Notes: generated by a model not told the origin, from the sequence alone. A DNA stretch of 64,000 nt from Sinohyriopsis cumingii (GCA_028554795.2 CM068831.1:65562982-65626981), one strand, 5' to 3'; shown: positions 20,995 through 29,494, numbered from the stretch's first letter. Program-made: numbers and translations.

Positions 20995-21353
20995 GTCCTT
21001 AGTTATATGTTATGTGTATATCCTCTAAACTTGGTAGATTGCGGTGGCAAGCTACGAGTTTAATGAGGATTGTGCCGTCCTTAGTTATATGTTATGTGTA
21101 TATCCTCTAAACTTGGTAGATTGCGGTGGCAAGCTACGAGTTTAATGAGGATTGTGCCGTCCTTAGTTAAGTTATATGTTATGTGTATATCCTCTAAACT
21201 TGGTAGATTGCGGTGGCAAGCTACGAGTTTAATGAGGATTGTGCCGTCCTCCCTCTTGGGCCTTCTAGACCGTTGTTTGGCGGGTTAGGGGCTCTCGTAG
21301 AGGGAATATTTGCCTAATGAACTTGGTAGATTGCGGTGGCAAGCTACGAGTTC
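20995..21353 (+). repeat. 82/87-bp tandem repeats carrying a conserved hairpin (4 hairpins)
   Basis: Three tandem units of 82-87 bp (about 20995-21250) each contain a 35-nt hairpin, at 21027-21061, 21109-21143 and 21196-21230. A fourth stands alone at 21319-21353. Stem segments are AAACT/AGTTT, GTAG/CTAC and TTGC/GCAA around a GGTG loop. In the fourth copy the outer pair is GAACT/AGTTC, a compensatory A-T to G-C change. This suggests the fold itself is kept. Possible roles are a replication origin, structured RNA or packaging signal (inference). Confidence 0.8.
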
Positions 21354-21454
21354 TTGGTTGTGCTGTCCTTGAAACATCCCGACGAACTCGCTAAAGACTC
21401 GATAGGGGTTCTAGGGATAATTTTTTTTTATTTTAAAGATTTATATATTATATA

Positions 21455-21928
21455 ATGAACCATGAAAATATCAATGATGTAATTGTTGCTATTAAAAAAT
21501 TGAAAAAAGATGGAATTAATATATCTGATGAACTTAATCCTGAAAAAATAGTTTCTGACTTTGAGATTTTACAAGAACGTAAAAACCAGGGAACACACAC
21601 ACTATCATCTGAATACAAGCTCATGAAGCGGATTCAGGCGGCAATGTTTCAGTCGCTAGCTACCGTAGAAGATGATCATGTGAAGGAGTTCGTTCCTCTC
21701 TCTGCCGCCGTAGAAAGAATTAAATCGTTATTATCCCACGAGTATGAGGCAACGAAAACGATTAGTACTCGTATAAGACAATTAAGAAAAATTATGTCAG
21801 AGAGTAACTTCGTTACTGGTGAAACGATCCAGAGTAACTTCGTTACTGATGAAACGATCCAGAGTAACTTCGTTACTGGTGATAATGAAAATGAAAGTTT
21901 TGGTAACTGGGGTCCCTGTCAACGCTGA
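21455..21928 (+). CDS. unknown protein with C-terminal 11-residue repeats
   Basis: 157 residues, starting at ATG 21455 directly after TATATTATATA. The body is charged and mostly helical in character: lysine-rich N-terminus, then LLSHEYEATKTISTRIRQLR. The C-terminus has three near-perfect tandem copies of an 11-residue unit, SNFVTGETIQ and variants, matched by 33-bp DNA repeats at about 21800-21880. I do not recognise the family. It is the last plus-strand gene before the minus-strand structural block, and its stop is about 220 bp from the end of the convergent gene. Confidence 0.65.
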   Translation: MNHENINDVIVAIKKLKKDGINISDELNPEKIVSDFEILQERKNQGTHTLSSEYKLMKRIQAAMFQSLATVEDDHVKEFVPLSAAVERIKSLLSHEYEATKTISTRIRQLRKIMSESNFVTGETIQSNFVTDETIQSNFVTGDNENESFGNWGPCQR

Positions 21929-22147
21929 CCACGTGTAGTGTAAAATGATCAAATTTTCAGAAAAAAAAATATTTTTTTTTGCAAGGCCGATTAATTTGTA
22001 CCAAACACAAATTTGTGCCAGTAATAATAAAATATTTTTTTATTTTTTTTTTTTAAGTTGATCGAATTTGAGTCTGATCTCTGTTACAAATGTTCTTCTA
22101 ACTGTTAAGAAATCCTCGTGTGTAAAAACCCTCCATTACATAAAGAT
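21929..22147. other. convergent intergenic spacer with A and T runs
   Basis: The short gap between two convergent genes contains A9, T8 and a longer T-rich run near 22031-22054. It may hold poly(A) sites for both directions (AATAAAA near 22025-22031). Confidence 0.4.
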
Positions 22148-23527
22148 CTACGATTTCACATACAGATTTATCACAAGTTCTTCTCCACATATGTCAATTA
22201 AGCGATTAAGGTGGTCTGTGAGCTTAAAATTTATTCGTGTTAACATATTATTGTGACACCGTAAATACACAGGATTAGTTGGTTCTTGCACGATTAAACT
22301 TCCAGGGGGGACTTGTGGTGTGAACGTGTACAGGATGTATCCTTGTTGAGCCTGATTTGATCTTCCGAGATCTATTTGATAGCTGCCATCGATTACGTCA
22401 CAAACCAGATTGACCGCGACCGTCGGTGTTATATTAACGATCCCCGGAGATACGTGTCTTCCGCCGCCATGTGGATCATTATCATATCTAAGAACGGTTG
22501 GATATGGTACTAGTTTTCTCCATGCATCGAGTATTTTAGGAAAAAACTCATCAATGACATCATTGACAGATTTTCTTAATTTATCCGGATTATAATCAGG
22601 AAACTTAAACGTTACAATGTCAGCTTCGGGTATTTTGTACTTGGCTGCGAAGGATTTTTTATAATCGCTTGATGACTTAAGAACCATATCTCTAATTCTA
22701 TTATAGATAACTTCAGAAGAATTAACTATATAATTTAAAACTTCTATGTACCTAATAATATTATCGCGCGCAGATGTTGAATCAAATAAATACTCTTGAA
22801 AACTATCACGTAAATTATTTACCTGTATTTCATGGTCTAAGTTTATTGAAGCAAATATAGAATCAATATTCAAAGCAATAACACGTTCATTAAGATTATA
22901 AAAAAGAGCTCTAGGATCATATACAGGTGCCCTCCCCCTCCATTCTGGTTTTACTTCTATGTAATCTAACCATTCTGAATTCATTTTATTATCATGACGA
23001 AGACTGTTCTTTGACGTAAAATCACCCCTCGTTGGTTCTGGTGGTCCTACATACACCCGGGGAATTTCAGGCCATCCTAGCACGGATCTGATTGAAGATT
23101 GATAAATATCAACGGCATAATCAAGCGAGTTTATTTCAATCGTCGAGGACAGGGTCGGTTCATGAACATTAATTGATATTTTTGCTTCTTTTCCCGTTAT
23201 TGATTTTATTCTACGTTGAAATTCCTCATTGATCTCTTCAATCTCGTAACTGCCAGTTGGTATTCCAACAACAACCCAGTCAGGTGTTCCATCGGGTTTG
23301 TTCTTGTTAGCAAATACAAGCGAATTATTTGCTGGTGTACCATTAAATGATTTTGATCTGATATTTGGCCAGCTGTAATATACTCGTAATTGCGCTAGTG
23401 CTATTTCTTTTACTGGAATTGCAGTAGGAAAATTAACACTAAATTCAGGATTAATTGAACTTACCGAGATCATCGTTATCTTTGGCGGAGTTGTGTTGGT
23501 CACGATCTGCTGGAGCAATTCTGTCAT
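22148..23527 (-). CDS. Maverick structural protein, candidate penton or capsid-associated
   Basis: Up to 459 residues; the Met at 23473 (residue 19) is a likely alternative start because the first 77 bp overlap the upstream gene. The N-terminal part has IALAQLRVYYSWPNI, then VVGIPTGSYEIEEINEEF (about residues 87-104) and SSIRSVLGWPEI. The C-terminal part has YLRCHNNMLTRINF and HLNRLIDICGEELVINLYV. This layout matches a protein widespread in cnidarian and other invertebrate Maverick-like elements, usually unannotated. A role in the virion (penton or spike base) fits its place next to the fiber and membrane genes but is inferred. Confidence 0.7.
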   Translation of the reverse strand: MTELLQQIVTNTTPPKITMISVSSINPEFSVNFPTAIPVKEIALAQLRVYYSWPNIRSKSFNGTPANNSLVFANKNKPDGTPDWVVVGIPTGSYEIEEINEEFQRRIKSITGKEAKISINVHEPTLSSTIEINSLDYAVDIYQSSIRSVLGWPEIPRVYVGPPEPTRGDFTSKNSLRHDNKMNSEWLDYIEVKPEWRGRAPVYDPRALFYNLNERVIALNIDSIFASINLDHEIQVNNLRDSFQEYLFDSTSARDNIIRYIEVLNYIVNSSEVIYNRIRDMVLKSSSDYKKSFAAKYKIPEADIVTFKFPDYNPDKLRKSVNDVIDEFFPKILDAWRKLVPYPTVLRYDNDPHGGGRHVSPGIVNITPTVAVNLVCDVIDGSYQIDLGRSNQAQQGYILYTFTPQVPPGSLIVQEPTNPVYLRCHNNMLTRINFKLTDHLNRLIDICGEELVINLYVKS

Positions 23528-23981
23528 TATTAATACTTGTATCTTTAATACCGATACCTTCGTCGTATATTTTGGTCATCATTGAAAATTCGAAATCAGA
23601 TATAATTCCATCACTGAGACTCGCTGATAACAACGAGGATAATTTCGAGTATGCTACCGTCGCTGTATGTAATTTTATTATGTAATCGGATAATTTTTCG
23701 TTCGTGCAAGTACATATTTTTTTTGTGATGATATTAAACACACCTGCAATAGTTGTTGCTGCTGAAATACAAATAGTTACAGCTACTGGTGCCATCGTTG
23801 TCAACGCTGATAATATGACACCAGTTCCAGCAACAACAGCGGATACTGAATAAACAATCACATCAACGATAACCAATCGTCGGCGATATTTTTTTACTTT
23901 TACTGTATATTGATCAACTTGATCTTTTAGCGCCGCCTGCCATTCACGTGCTTGATTGTACCTGTATTGTGCACCGTCCAT
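23451..23981 (-). CDS. small membrane protein of the structural block
   Basis: 176 residues. A basic N-terminal helix (KVKKYRRR) precedes two hydrophobic segments: VIVDVIVYSVSAVVAGTGVI (about 37-56) and VTICISAATTIAGVFNII (about 68-85). Then comes a helical region ending SLSDGIISDFEFSMM. The same order (basic helix, two membrane spans, DGxISDxEF) occurs in unannotated proteins of cnidarian Mavericks. It starts after ATATATATG, 8 bp downstream of the fiber stop, and its end overlaps the next gene. Possibly virion membrane or membrane-lysis protein (inference). Confidence 0.65.
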   Translation of the reverse strand: MDGAQYRYNQAREWQAALKDQVDQYTVKVKKYRRRLVIVDVIVYSVSAVVAGTGVILSALTTMAPVAVTICISAATTIAGVFNIITKKICTCTNEKLSDYIIKLHTATVAYSKLSSLLSASLSDGIISDFEFSMMTKIYDEGIGIKDTSINNDRIAPADRDQHNSAKDNDDLGKFN

Positions 23982-23989
23982 ATATATTT

Positions 23990-24991
23990 TTATGCAGTAA
24001 CCAATTGAGGTGTTTCAGCTACAAATTCCAAACACCACCAGTAAGATGTTGCGGTTAATTTCTTATCAGCTGCTTCCAGAATAAATATTTCTTCGGTTCC
24101 GCTATTTAATATAACAGATACAACCCCGGAAAACCTGTCGGTGGAATGACGCCATGGAAACGTTGTAAATATTTCAAATTTTGCAGCACTAAACACGGAC
24201 AACCTGTACGCGCCAGTGACTGTTGCGGTATATTTGATAGTATTATTTTGCTGCGACCATGTTGCAAATCCCGATGATACCGTGCATACGATGTTTGTGA
24301 TATGCCCGGGAGTTATTCCAGCTGGAATTTTAATCAGACTGGTTTTATTGACAATCTCAGGAATTCCCGCTACGATGTTTTGCTGTGTTTGTTTGATCGT
24401 GTCTAGGTTAGTTTTGATATCAGAAAGTTTTATGTCAACGACAAACGGAGTGCCGAAGAATTCTTCTGCGGTTCTTTGATGGTTTCTGCGAAATCTTGCA
24501 AAAGCGCCCACGTGAACATCATACTCGGCTCGCAGCGTGGATAGTTTTCCATCCACGTTGTCGACGTATCTTTTTGTTGCTGCGTCTTCGTCAGATGTTG
24601 GATCTCTTAAAACTACTATTTTATTTCCGTTCATGCTGAGTTCACCCGTCATTGTGTCACCGGTGTTTTTCACACGATTAGCAACACTTTTTGCAATTTC
24701 ATCTCTAATTGTTGCAAACGATATACTTGAATCTCTGATCCTACCACCGTCAGTAAACACGGGAATATTATCCGTAACTGCACCGAGTACTCGCTGAACT
24801 ATATCATTCCATTTGATATCGCTCGTTTTTAGTTTACCATGTTGATCCTGAAAAATAACAACCTCATTTGGGCCAACTCCAGCCAGGTTCATAATATCAG
24901 CAAGTTCATCTTTAGTCGCGTACTTTGACAGATCAACATTGCCGGTTTTGTTCTTAACGCGTGAAGGTCTTCTTCCGTAGATGTCAACCAT
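23990..24991 (-). CDS. fiber-like attachment protein
   Basis: 333 residues from ATG 24991 after CTTATATA. The shaft region includes KNTGDTMTGELSMNGNKI (about 108-125), then LRDPTSDEDAATKRYVDN. This is a signature shared with phage tail fibers and with fiber proteins of some Mavericks. The C-terminal 120 residues have alternating hydrophobic strands (YTATVTGAYRLSVFSAA), consistent with a TNF/C1q-like or other beta-sandwich head. The expected role is receptor binding at capsid vertices. The frame is intact. Confidence 0.75.
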   Translation of the reverse strand: MVDIYGRRPSRVKNKTGNVDLSKYATKDELADIMNLAGVGPNEVVIFQDQHGKLKTSDIKWNDIVQRVLGAVTDNIPVFTDGGRIRDSSISFATIRDEIAKSVANRVKNTGDTMTGELSMNGNKIVVLRDPTSDEDAATKRYVDNVDGKLSTLRAEYDVHVGAFARFRRNHQRTAEEFFGTPFVVDIKLSDIKTNLDTIKQTQQNIVAGIPEIVNKTSLIKIPAGITPGHITNIVCTVSSGFATWSQQNNTIKYTATVTGAYRLSVFSAAKFEIFTTFPWRHSTDRFSGVVSVILNSGTEEIFILEAADKKLTATSYWWCLEFVAETPQLVTA

Positions 24992-25021
24992 TATATAAGA
25001 TCCTTCGGATCTAAGATCTGT

Positions 25022-25492
25022 TTAAAACGCTTTACGCGCAACGAATTGGTTACTTGTATAATCATGCACAACTTTATGTGGTGGTTTGGATGATTTTGAT
25101 ATAGCGTCGAGTACATTAATTACTTCACGGCCGCATATTGGCGGATCTGTCATTGTTTGTGTGGGTAGCGTTGAATACCAAACTCTGGTTGTTGCGTGAA
25201 GTGGTGCGACATACTTGATAAATTCAACAGGTGGAGCTAACCCGTACGAATCAAAATAAACGATTCCACGTGGATCAACCGCGTATGATACCCAATGAGT
25301 ACCGGGTCCGGAACGTTCGTCAAGATTAATAATACCTGTTTCGAGTTTGTTTGGTTGTTTCGGTAATTGATCTCGCATAAAAACACCTCTAAAGGCTTTT
25401 ATTTTTAATTTTTTAGCAGCATCAAGTAAATCAAAATTTGATGCTGGAACGTCTAACGAAGTGATCCTGGAAGCCTTAGGCCTCTCCCCCAA
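25022..25492 (-). CDS. adenain-like cysteine protease
   Basis: 156 residues. The catalytic His66 lies in GPGTHWVSY, Asp81 in VYFDSYG and Cys120 in PICGREV, in the His-Asp-Cys order of adenovirus and Maverick maturation proteases. The N-terminal KIKAFRGVFMRDQLP is also typical. Such proteases cleave capsid precursor proteins. The start at 25492 gives a 40-bp overlap with the upstream gene. The family region begins near residue 20, so no shorter start would keep it whole. The frame is intact. Confidence 0.88.
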   Translation of the reverse strand: MGERPKASRITSLDVPASNFDLLDAAKKLKIKAFRGVFMRDQLPKQPNKLETGIINLDERSGPGTHWVSYAVDPRGIVYFDSYGLAPPVEFIKYVAPLHATTRVWYSTLPTQTMTDPPICGREVINVLDAISKSSKPPHKVVHDYTSNQFVARKAF

Positions 25493-25905
25493 CGAGATCC
25501 TGGCAATCTTAACCCGCGTCCCTTTTTTTTGTATCCATTTCCTGTTGCTTTCTTTAGTGCCATTCCAGCAGCTGTTCCAACAGCACCTAACGCGGCTGCT
25601 TTTGCTACGGCTGGAGCAGCTGCAGCTATTAATGCCGGAATGGTCGCGAGAAGTGGAAATATACCACCTGTTTTAACCATGTCTTTGATGGCGCTCGGGG
25701 AGAGATGAAATTGAACTCCAGTTTTTGATTCTAGGGCTTTATTGAAATGTTTAATCTGATTATTTGTCAACGATAATTTGTTTGGACCACCACTAATCTG
25801 ATCTCGTTTTAGTGATATTTTAGTTCCGCATTTGTTGGCGGTTTTTGATTGAAGCTTTTTTACCTGACCGGGAGTCAGAGTAACATTAACATGACTATAC
25901 GACAT
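25453..25905 (-). CDS. membrane-active minor capsid protein (Maverick family)
   Basis: 150 residues from ATG 25905. The N-terminal VNVTLTPGQVKKLQ, then NNQIKHFNKALESKTGVQF and LSPSAIKDM, are followed by a glycine/alanine-rich hydrophobic stretch (about 85-115: FPLLATIPALI, APAVAKAAALGAVGTAAG). A basic tail carries two GRGLRLPGS repeats. This arrangement is typical of small proteins in Mavericks and some parvovirus relatives, compared by others to adenovirus pX/pVI. Likely roles are DNA condensation or membrane disruption, by analogy. It lies between the capsid and protease genes. Confidence 0.7.
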   Translation of the reverse strand: MSYSHVNVTLTPGQVKKLQSKTANKCGTKISLKRDQISGGPNKLSLTNNQIKHFNKALESKTGVQFHLSPSAIKDMVKTGGIFPLLATIPALIAAAAPAVAKAAALGAVGTAAGMALKKATGNGYKKKGRGLRLPGSRWGRGLRLPGSLR

Positions 25906-25936
25906 TTTTTATATAAATAATATTTTTTCTGAATAA

Positions 25937-26575
25937 TTAAAGATTTTCCACTGGTGCATCAACAACTCTCATTCGACCACTACCACCTTCAAGTAACATG
26001 GCTTTATCGCTAAGTATGACTGCGATTGCTCTGTAGAAGGCACCACCACCTGGCGGGTTAGTAACATGAGCTCGAAAGTGTATATCAACGACAGATTGCT
26101 TGGATAAATCAAGATGCTGCAGCGAAAAATAATAAATCGGATATAGACCTTTAAAATCTAGTTGTGATAGTTGCAAACCGGTATCCACATTTTGATCACG
26201 TCCCATAAATGACATCAAACGATGATATGCACGCGCTACATGATTTTGATTAAAATTTAACAATATATCCTCAGCCGGTTCTTGATGTCCATTTATCCTC
26301 AAGGAAACTTCATTAACTCCAAGGTTATCAAATATCATATGTGAACGTTGTTGATCATTTATCCGGTCAATATTTTGCAGTGCAATAAAAATATGTCGTG
26401 GTGCAGAAACACCCTGTTGTGATGCTATATGCCATGTAAATAAACCATTAATATTGCTTTGAGCAGCATCTGTGGTTACTGTTAACCATGATAGGAATGA
26501 TTTACCGCCTTGATCCATAAAAGATAGTAATTTTTGTTCTTTAGTAATAGATGGTGTCATTACTGGCATCCACAA
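25937..26575 (-). CDS. major capsid protein, C-terminal piece
   Basis: 212 codons in the same frame as the upstream piece and separated from it by one TAA and a few sense codons. It contains RHIFIALQNIDR, FDNLGVNEVSLRINGHQEP, DTGLQLSQLDFKGLYPIYYF and VVDIHFRAHV, matching the second jelly roll of Maverick and adintovirus hexon-like capsid proteins. The first Met is internal to the family alignment; a typical segment with SLWMPVMTPS spans the break. So this is the second half of one gene, not a separate gene. Confidence 0.85.
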   Translation of the reverse strand: MWMPVMTPSITKEQKLLSFMDQGGKSFLSWLTVTTDAAQSNINGLFTWHIASQQGVSAPRHIFIALQNIDRINDQQRSHMIFDNLGVNEVSLRINGHQEPAEDILLNFNQNHVARAYHRLMSFMGRDQNVDTGLQLSQLDFKGLYPIYYFSLQHLDLSKQSVVDIHFRAHVTNPPGGGAFYRAIAVILSDKAMLLEGGSGRMRVVDAPVENL

Positions 26576-26596
26576 TGAAAGTTTTGTTATATCTAA

Positions 26597-27364
26597 TTAA
26601 CCAGCATCAGCAACACCAGCACCTCGCCAGATTGCATCATTATCATCACCTTTTCTTACGAGCACAATTGTGTGTTTAGCTCCAAAGATTACCTTTCTAA
26701 CATTTCTGCAAAATCCAAAGATGTGAGATAATGGAATTGCACACGAAAAATTTATATTATCTCCTGACAGCGCTGCTCGGCGTGCTGCAAACCCTAAGTT
26801 GTAAGTCGGGGCAATATCTTTTATGATTTCAAATTCGCCTGCTGGTCTACCTTCACGGTCTGGGTTGGCAGCTTCTGCCTGATTAGCAACAGAAGTATCC
26901 CGTGGTGTGAGTAACTTGATATACTGATTATGGTTGGCGTTGTCGGTAATATCTTTAGCGAACATCATTGTTGGACCAGCTGATCTTGTAAAGTCGTCAG
27001 AATATCTCGCCAGACCAATTATTGTTGTAGCAACATCAACATCCTTCTGAATTGATTCAATATTTTTTCCATCAATCATGTATGTGGCGCTATCAAACAG
27101 TGCCATAATTCCGTTGTTCACAAAACAAACACGCAGATTGGCACCATATGCCGTATCATCCTCCTTTACAAGTCTACCTTCTACTTCAATAAACGCTTCA
27201 GCGGGCAAGAAATATCTACTTGTATCATGAACCTGTAATTCGATTCTCCCCCGCTGATTTGGTAGTCTTGCGTCATAGGAATAAAATTGATAATCACGTA
27301 TAGATTCATACTTAAGGACAGGTGCCTCCATATCAAATACTGGGTCGGATATACGTTTAAACAT
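26597..27364 (-). CDS. major capsid protein, N-terminal piece ending at an in-frame stop
   Basis: The likely start is ATG 27364 after AATTATAATAAA; an upstream in-frame ATG at 27400 would overlap the neighbouring gene. 255 codons. It contains QRGRIELQVHDTSRYFLPAE, FIEVEGRLVK, FVNNGIMALFDSATYMIDGK and ARYSDDF, the first jelly roll and linker of hexon-like Maverick capsid proteins. The frame stops at TAA (26597-26599). The rest of the protein resumes in the same frame within 8 codons, at 26575. A nonsense mutation is the simplest reading; read-through or a base-call error are alternatives. Together the pieces make about 475 residues, normal for the family. Confidence 0.88.
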   Translation of the reverse strand: MFKRISDPVFDMEAPVLKYESIRDYQFYSYDARLPNQRGRIELQVHDTSRYFLPAEAFIEVEGRLVKEDDTAYGANLRVCFVNNGIMALFDSATYMIDGKNIESIQKDVDVATTIIGLARYSDDFTRSAGPTMMFAKDITDNANHNQYIKLLTPRDTSVANQAEAANPDREGRPAGEFEIIKDIAPTYNLGFAARRAALSGDNINFSCAIPLSHIFGFCRNVRKVIFGAKHTIVLVRKGDDNDAIWRGAGVADAG

Positions 27365-27396
27365 TTTATTATAATTATCATTTTTCCAAATGATGA

Positions 27397-27849
27397 TCAT
27401 CGTCGACGAAGACCACTTCCTGCTATTAAATTTGCTGTTATATTTTTTTCCGCTTCTTCAGATAATTCCGCTAGTTTTTGATTTGCAGCTTGATTTATTA
27501 TTTTACTGACATCTGCAGGCATCACCTCAGTACTTGGTAATTTTACTAGTGGTTGTTGTTTTCGTCGCAATAATCGTGCTAGTCTTTCTTTGATCGCCGA
27601 GAACGCCTTACCAGCAACATTGACAATTGCACCAGGAGCTTTATCACGAACAATATCAATAGCCTTCATCGATAATTGTTTTGCTACAGGTGCTACTTTT
27701 GGAGCTATCCTTGTAAATAATCCCTGAATAACATCACCAAGTCCATCTCCGTAAGTAGCTCTATAGATTGGTAATCGTGAGTTTACCGCTCTGACCTGTA
27801 CAGGTTTGCGATGATTATTATGTATTATCATCTTATTTTTATTTACCAT
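27397..27849 (-). CDS. minor virion protein, basic and amphipathic
   Basis: 150 residues from ATG 27849, preceded by GATAA. A basic start (NHRKPVQVRAVNSRLPIYR) is followed by GDGLGDVIQGLFTRIAPKVA (about 34-53) and long helices. It ends IAGSGLRRR. Arg/Lys-rich small proteins with a GxGLxxxIxxxF helix lie upstream of the capsid gene in many Mavericks and resemble adenovirus pVI-type or cement proteins. Role inferred from position and composition. The stop lies 30 bp before the capsid start. Confidence 0.6.
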   Translation of the reverse strand: MVNKNKMIIHNNHRKPVQVRAVNSRLPIYRATYGDGLGDVIQGLFTRIAPKVAPVAKQLSMKAIDIVRDKAPGAIVNVAGKAFSAIKERLARLLRRKQQPLVKLPSTEVMPADVSKIINQAANQKLAELSEEAEKNITANLIAGSGLRRR

Positions 27850-27860
27850 TTATCTAACAA

Positions 27861-29033
27861 CTAGTCATCAGCAAGTTCGTCGATAAGTTCTCGGTAAACG
27901 CCGATATCCATGATACCACCTTGAAATAGTCGCCGACAAATATCAGCTGCTTCATTAATTATTTCTGGTGAATTATTTCCGGCACGTTTTCCTCCTATGA
28001 GAACTTCTAACCGTGACACGTCATTGATAATATTATCAGGACATAAACCAGATCCTGTTTTAGGTTCATCTTGAGGTGTTTTAAATACTGGTGGTTGCAT
28101 TACCGGAGTAAGTACTTCAGTGGTGACCGGGGGTGAGCCAGGTGAGTCACTTCCTCGAAATCCAGGTGGTGTATCTATCGGTGTAAATGTTATTTCCGGT
28201 GCAGAAATTTTACGTAAAGGTGAAGGAATTTTCTTCCAGGAGGGTGATTTTTTAAGTGACTCTTTAGCCCTTTTAATTTCCGACTTCAACCTTTGCTGCG
28301 GCGAAGAAGATTGCTGTTGTTCTATTTGTTGCAGAGGTGGAGGAAGCTGATACTGGGAGAATTCTCCTTGTTCTGGTTGTTCCAGTCTCTCTCTGTAAAG
28401 TCTTTTTACTTCTTCATTAAGTCTTTTGAATTCTGAACCTCTAGCTTGTTTTTTGTTGTAATATACGCGATATATCCATTTAATGAAATTATCATCACTT
28501 GTTTTTTCATGAAGGGGTTTTAAAATATTAGATTTATCAGATATATTATTTAATATCATCTCAGGTAATTTCTCTCTTTCAGTATTTCTAATAATATCAA
28601 CAACTCCTTCGTTAAATCTTGCAATTAATTTTAAGTTTTCTCCTGCTGATTTGGATTTAGATGTAAGTTTTTCTCTCACATCGGCGACTTCAGTACGAAG
28701 TTCTTCAATACTTTCAAGTATTTCCTCACCAACAGGTGGAGGTTGAGCTGCAGCTATGCCAGTTGGAAGGTCTCGTAAAATCTTTGCCTGTTTAGTTCTT
28801 CTTGCTATTTTTTCTGATACTGGAAGAAGATCTTCTTTGATGACAGTTGTAACTTTCTCAGTAGCTGCAGTGACGGGCTTAAATAGTTTTTTAGTTTCTT
28901 CTTCATACTCAACTTGTGCTTCTTGCTGCGCTTGCAGATTTTTTCTGAATGAGTCTCTGACAGGAAGAAAATTTTTAATTGCTTCTAATCGTTCTCGAGC
29001 TGTTCTTGCAGTTTGAGATTCCGAATGTACCAT
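27861..29033 (-). CDS. coiled-coil, proline-rich structural or scaffold protein
   Basis: 390 residues from the preferred ATG 29033, which follows TTAAAAAAATA. The frame is open 27 codons further upstream, but that part is a hydrophobic translation of AT-rich DNA. The first 250 residues are highly charged and helical (EELRTEVADVREKL, RLNEEVKRLYRERL). Then come a QQQSSSPQQ linker and a Pro/Ser/Thr-rich stretch with KKSPSWKKIPSPLRK. Near the C-terminus is GSGLCPDNIINDVSRLEVLIGGKR. It is the first gene of the structural block beside the right terminal repeat. I do not recognise a family; a virion core or scaffold role is a guess. Confidence 0.65.
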   Translation of the reverse strand: MVHSESQTARTARERLEAIKNFLPVRDSFRKNLQAQQEAQVEYEEETKKLFKPVTAATEKVTTVIKEDLLPVSEKIARRTKQAKILRDLPTGIAAAQPPPVGEEILESIEELRTEVADVREKLTSKSKSAGENLKLIARFNEGVVDIIRNTEREKLPEMILNNISDKSNILKPLHEKTSDDNFIKWIYRVYYNKKQARGSEFKRLNEEVKRLYRERLEQPEQGEFSQYQLPPPLQQIEQQQSSSPQQRLKSEIKRAKESLKKSPSWKKIPSPLRKISAPEITFTPIDTPPGFRGSDSPGSPPVTTEVLTPVMQPPVFKTPQDEPKTGSGLCPDNIINDVSRLEVLIGGKRAGNNSPEIINEAADICRRLFQGGIMDIGVYRELIDELADD

Positions 29034-29106
29034 TATTTTTTTAATATAATATATCAATCTTTTAATTAATATCAGCAGAAGAGGTGTAAATTTAATTAAA
29101 AAAATA

Positions 29107-29474
29107 ATGAACAACTGTGCGTGGCTGCGTCAAGGAACCACTAACAAATGTAATAAAAATGCCGTGGAGAATATTGCAAGAAACATAATTATCTTATAAA
29201 GAAAAACCTTCATGCTGGTCCACGAAGTTGTGTTGGATGTAACAACGGCGTTAGAGGATTGTATCAGATTTGCAAAAATTGCGGTGGAGATCGATACAGA
29301 AGTTTGATGATATATTATAAACACAGAAAGAACATAAATCCAAAAATAGAAAAACCACCATCAGAACTTGAATATTACTTGAAACATAGAACAAATAAAG
29401 ATGAAACAGATGAAGATGAAACAGATGAAGATTCCCATGATTCAGATGAAAAGAAAAATATTCATCAAACTTAA
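29107..29474 (+). pseudogene. right-hand copy of the terminal-repeat zinc protein, frameshifted
   Basis: Same gene as 13347-13700, here on the plus strand, starting at ATG 29107. An A run after the first zinc cysteines is one base shorter than in the left copy (near 29152-29160), so the original frame soon meets TAA. The rest, from ICKNCGGDRYRS to the acidic tail, is open in the shifted frame to 29474. The acidic DETDE repeat is expanded by 12 bp. The left copy could supply the function. Confidence 0.8.
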
Positions 29475-29494
29475 AATTTCTTTACAACATGGAT

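Noticed and set aside
20995..21353. CRISPR-like array
   Set aside because: Only four repeats, unequal spacing, spacers that are themselves repeats, and an animal genome; a hairpin-bearing tandem repeat fits better.
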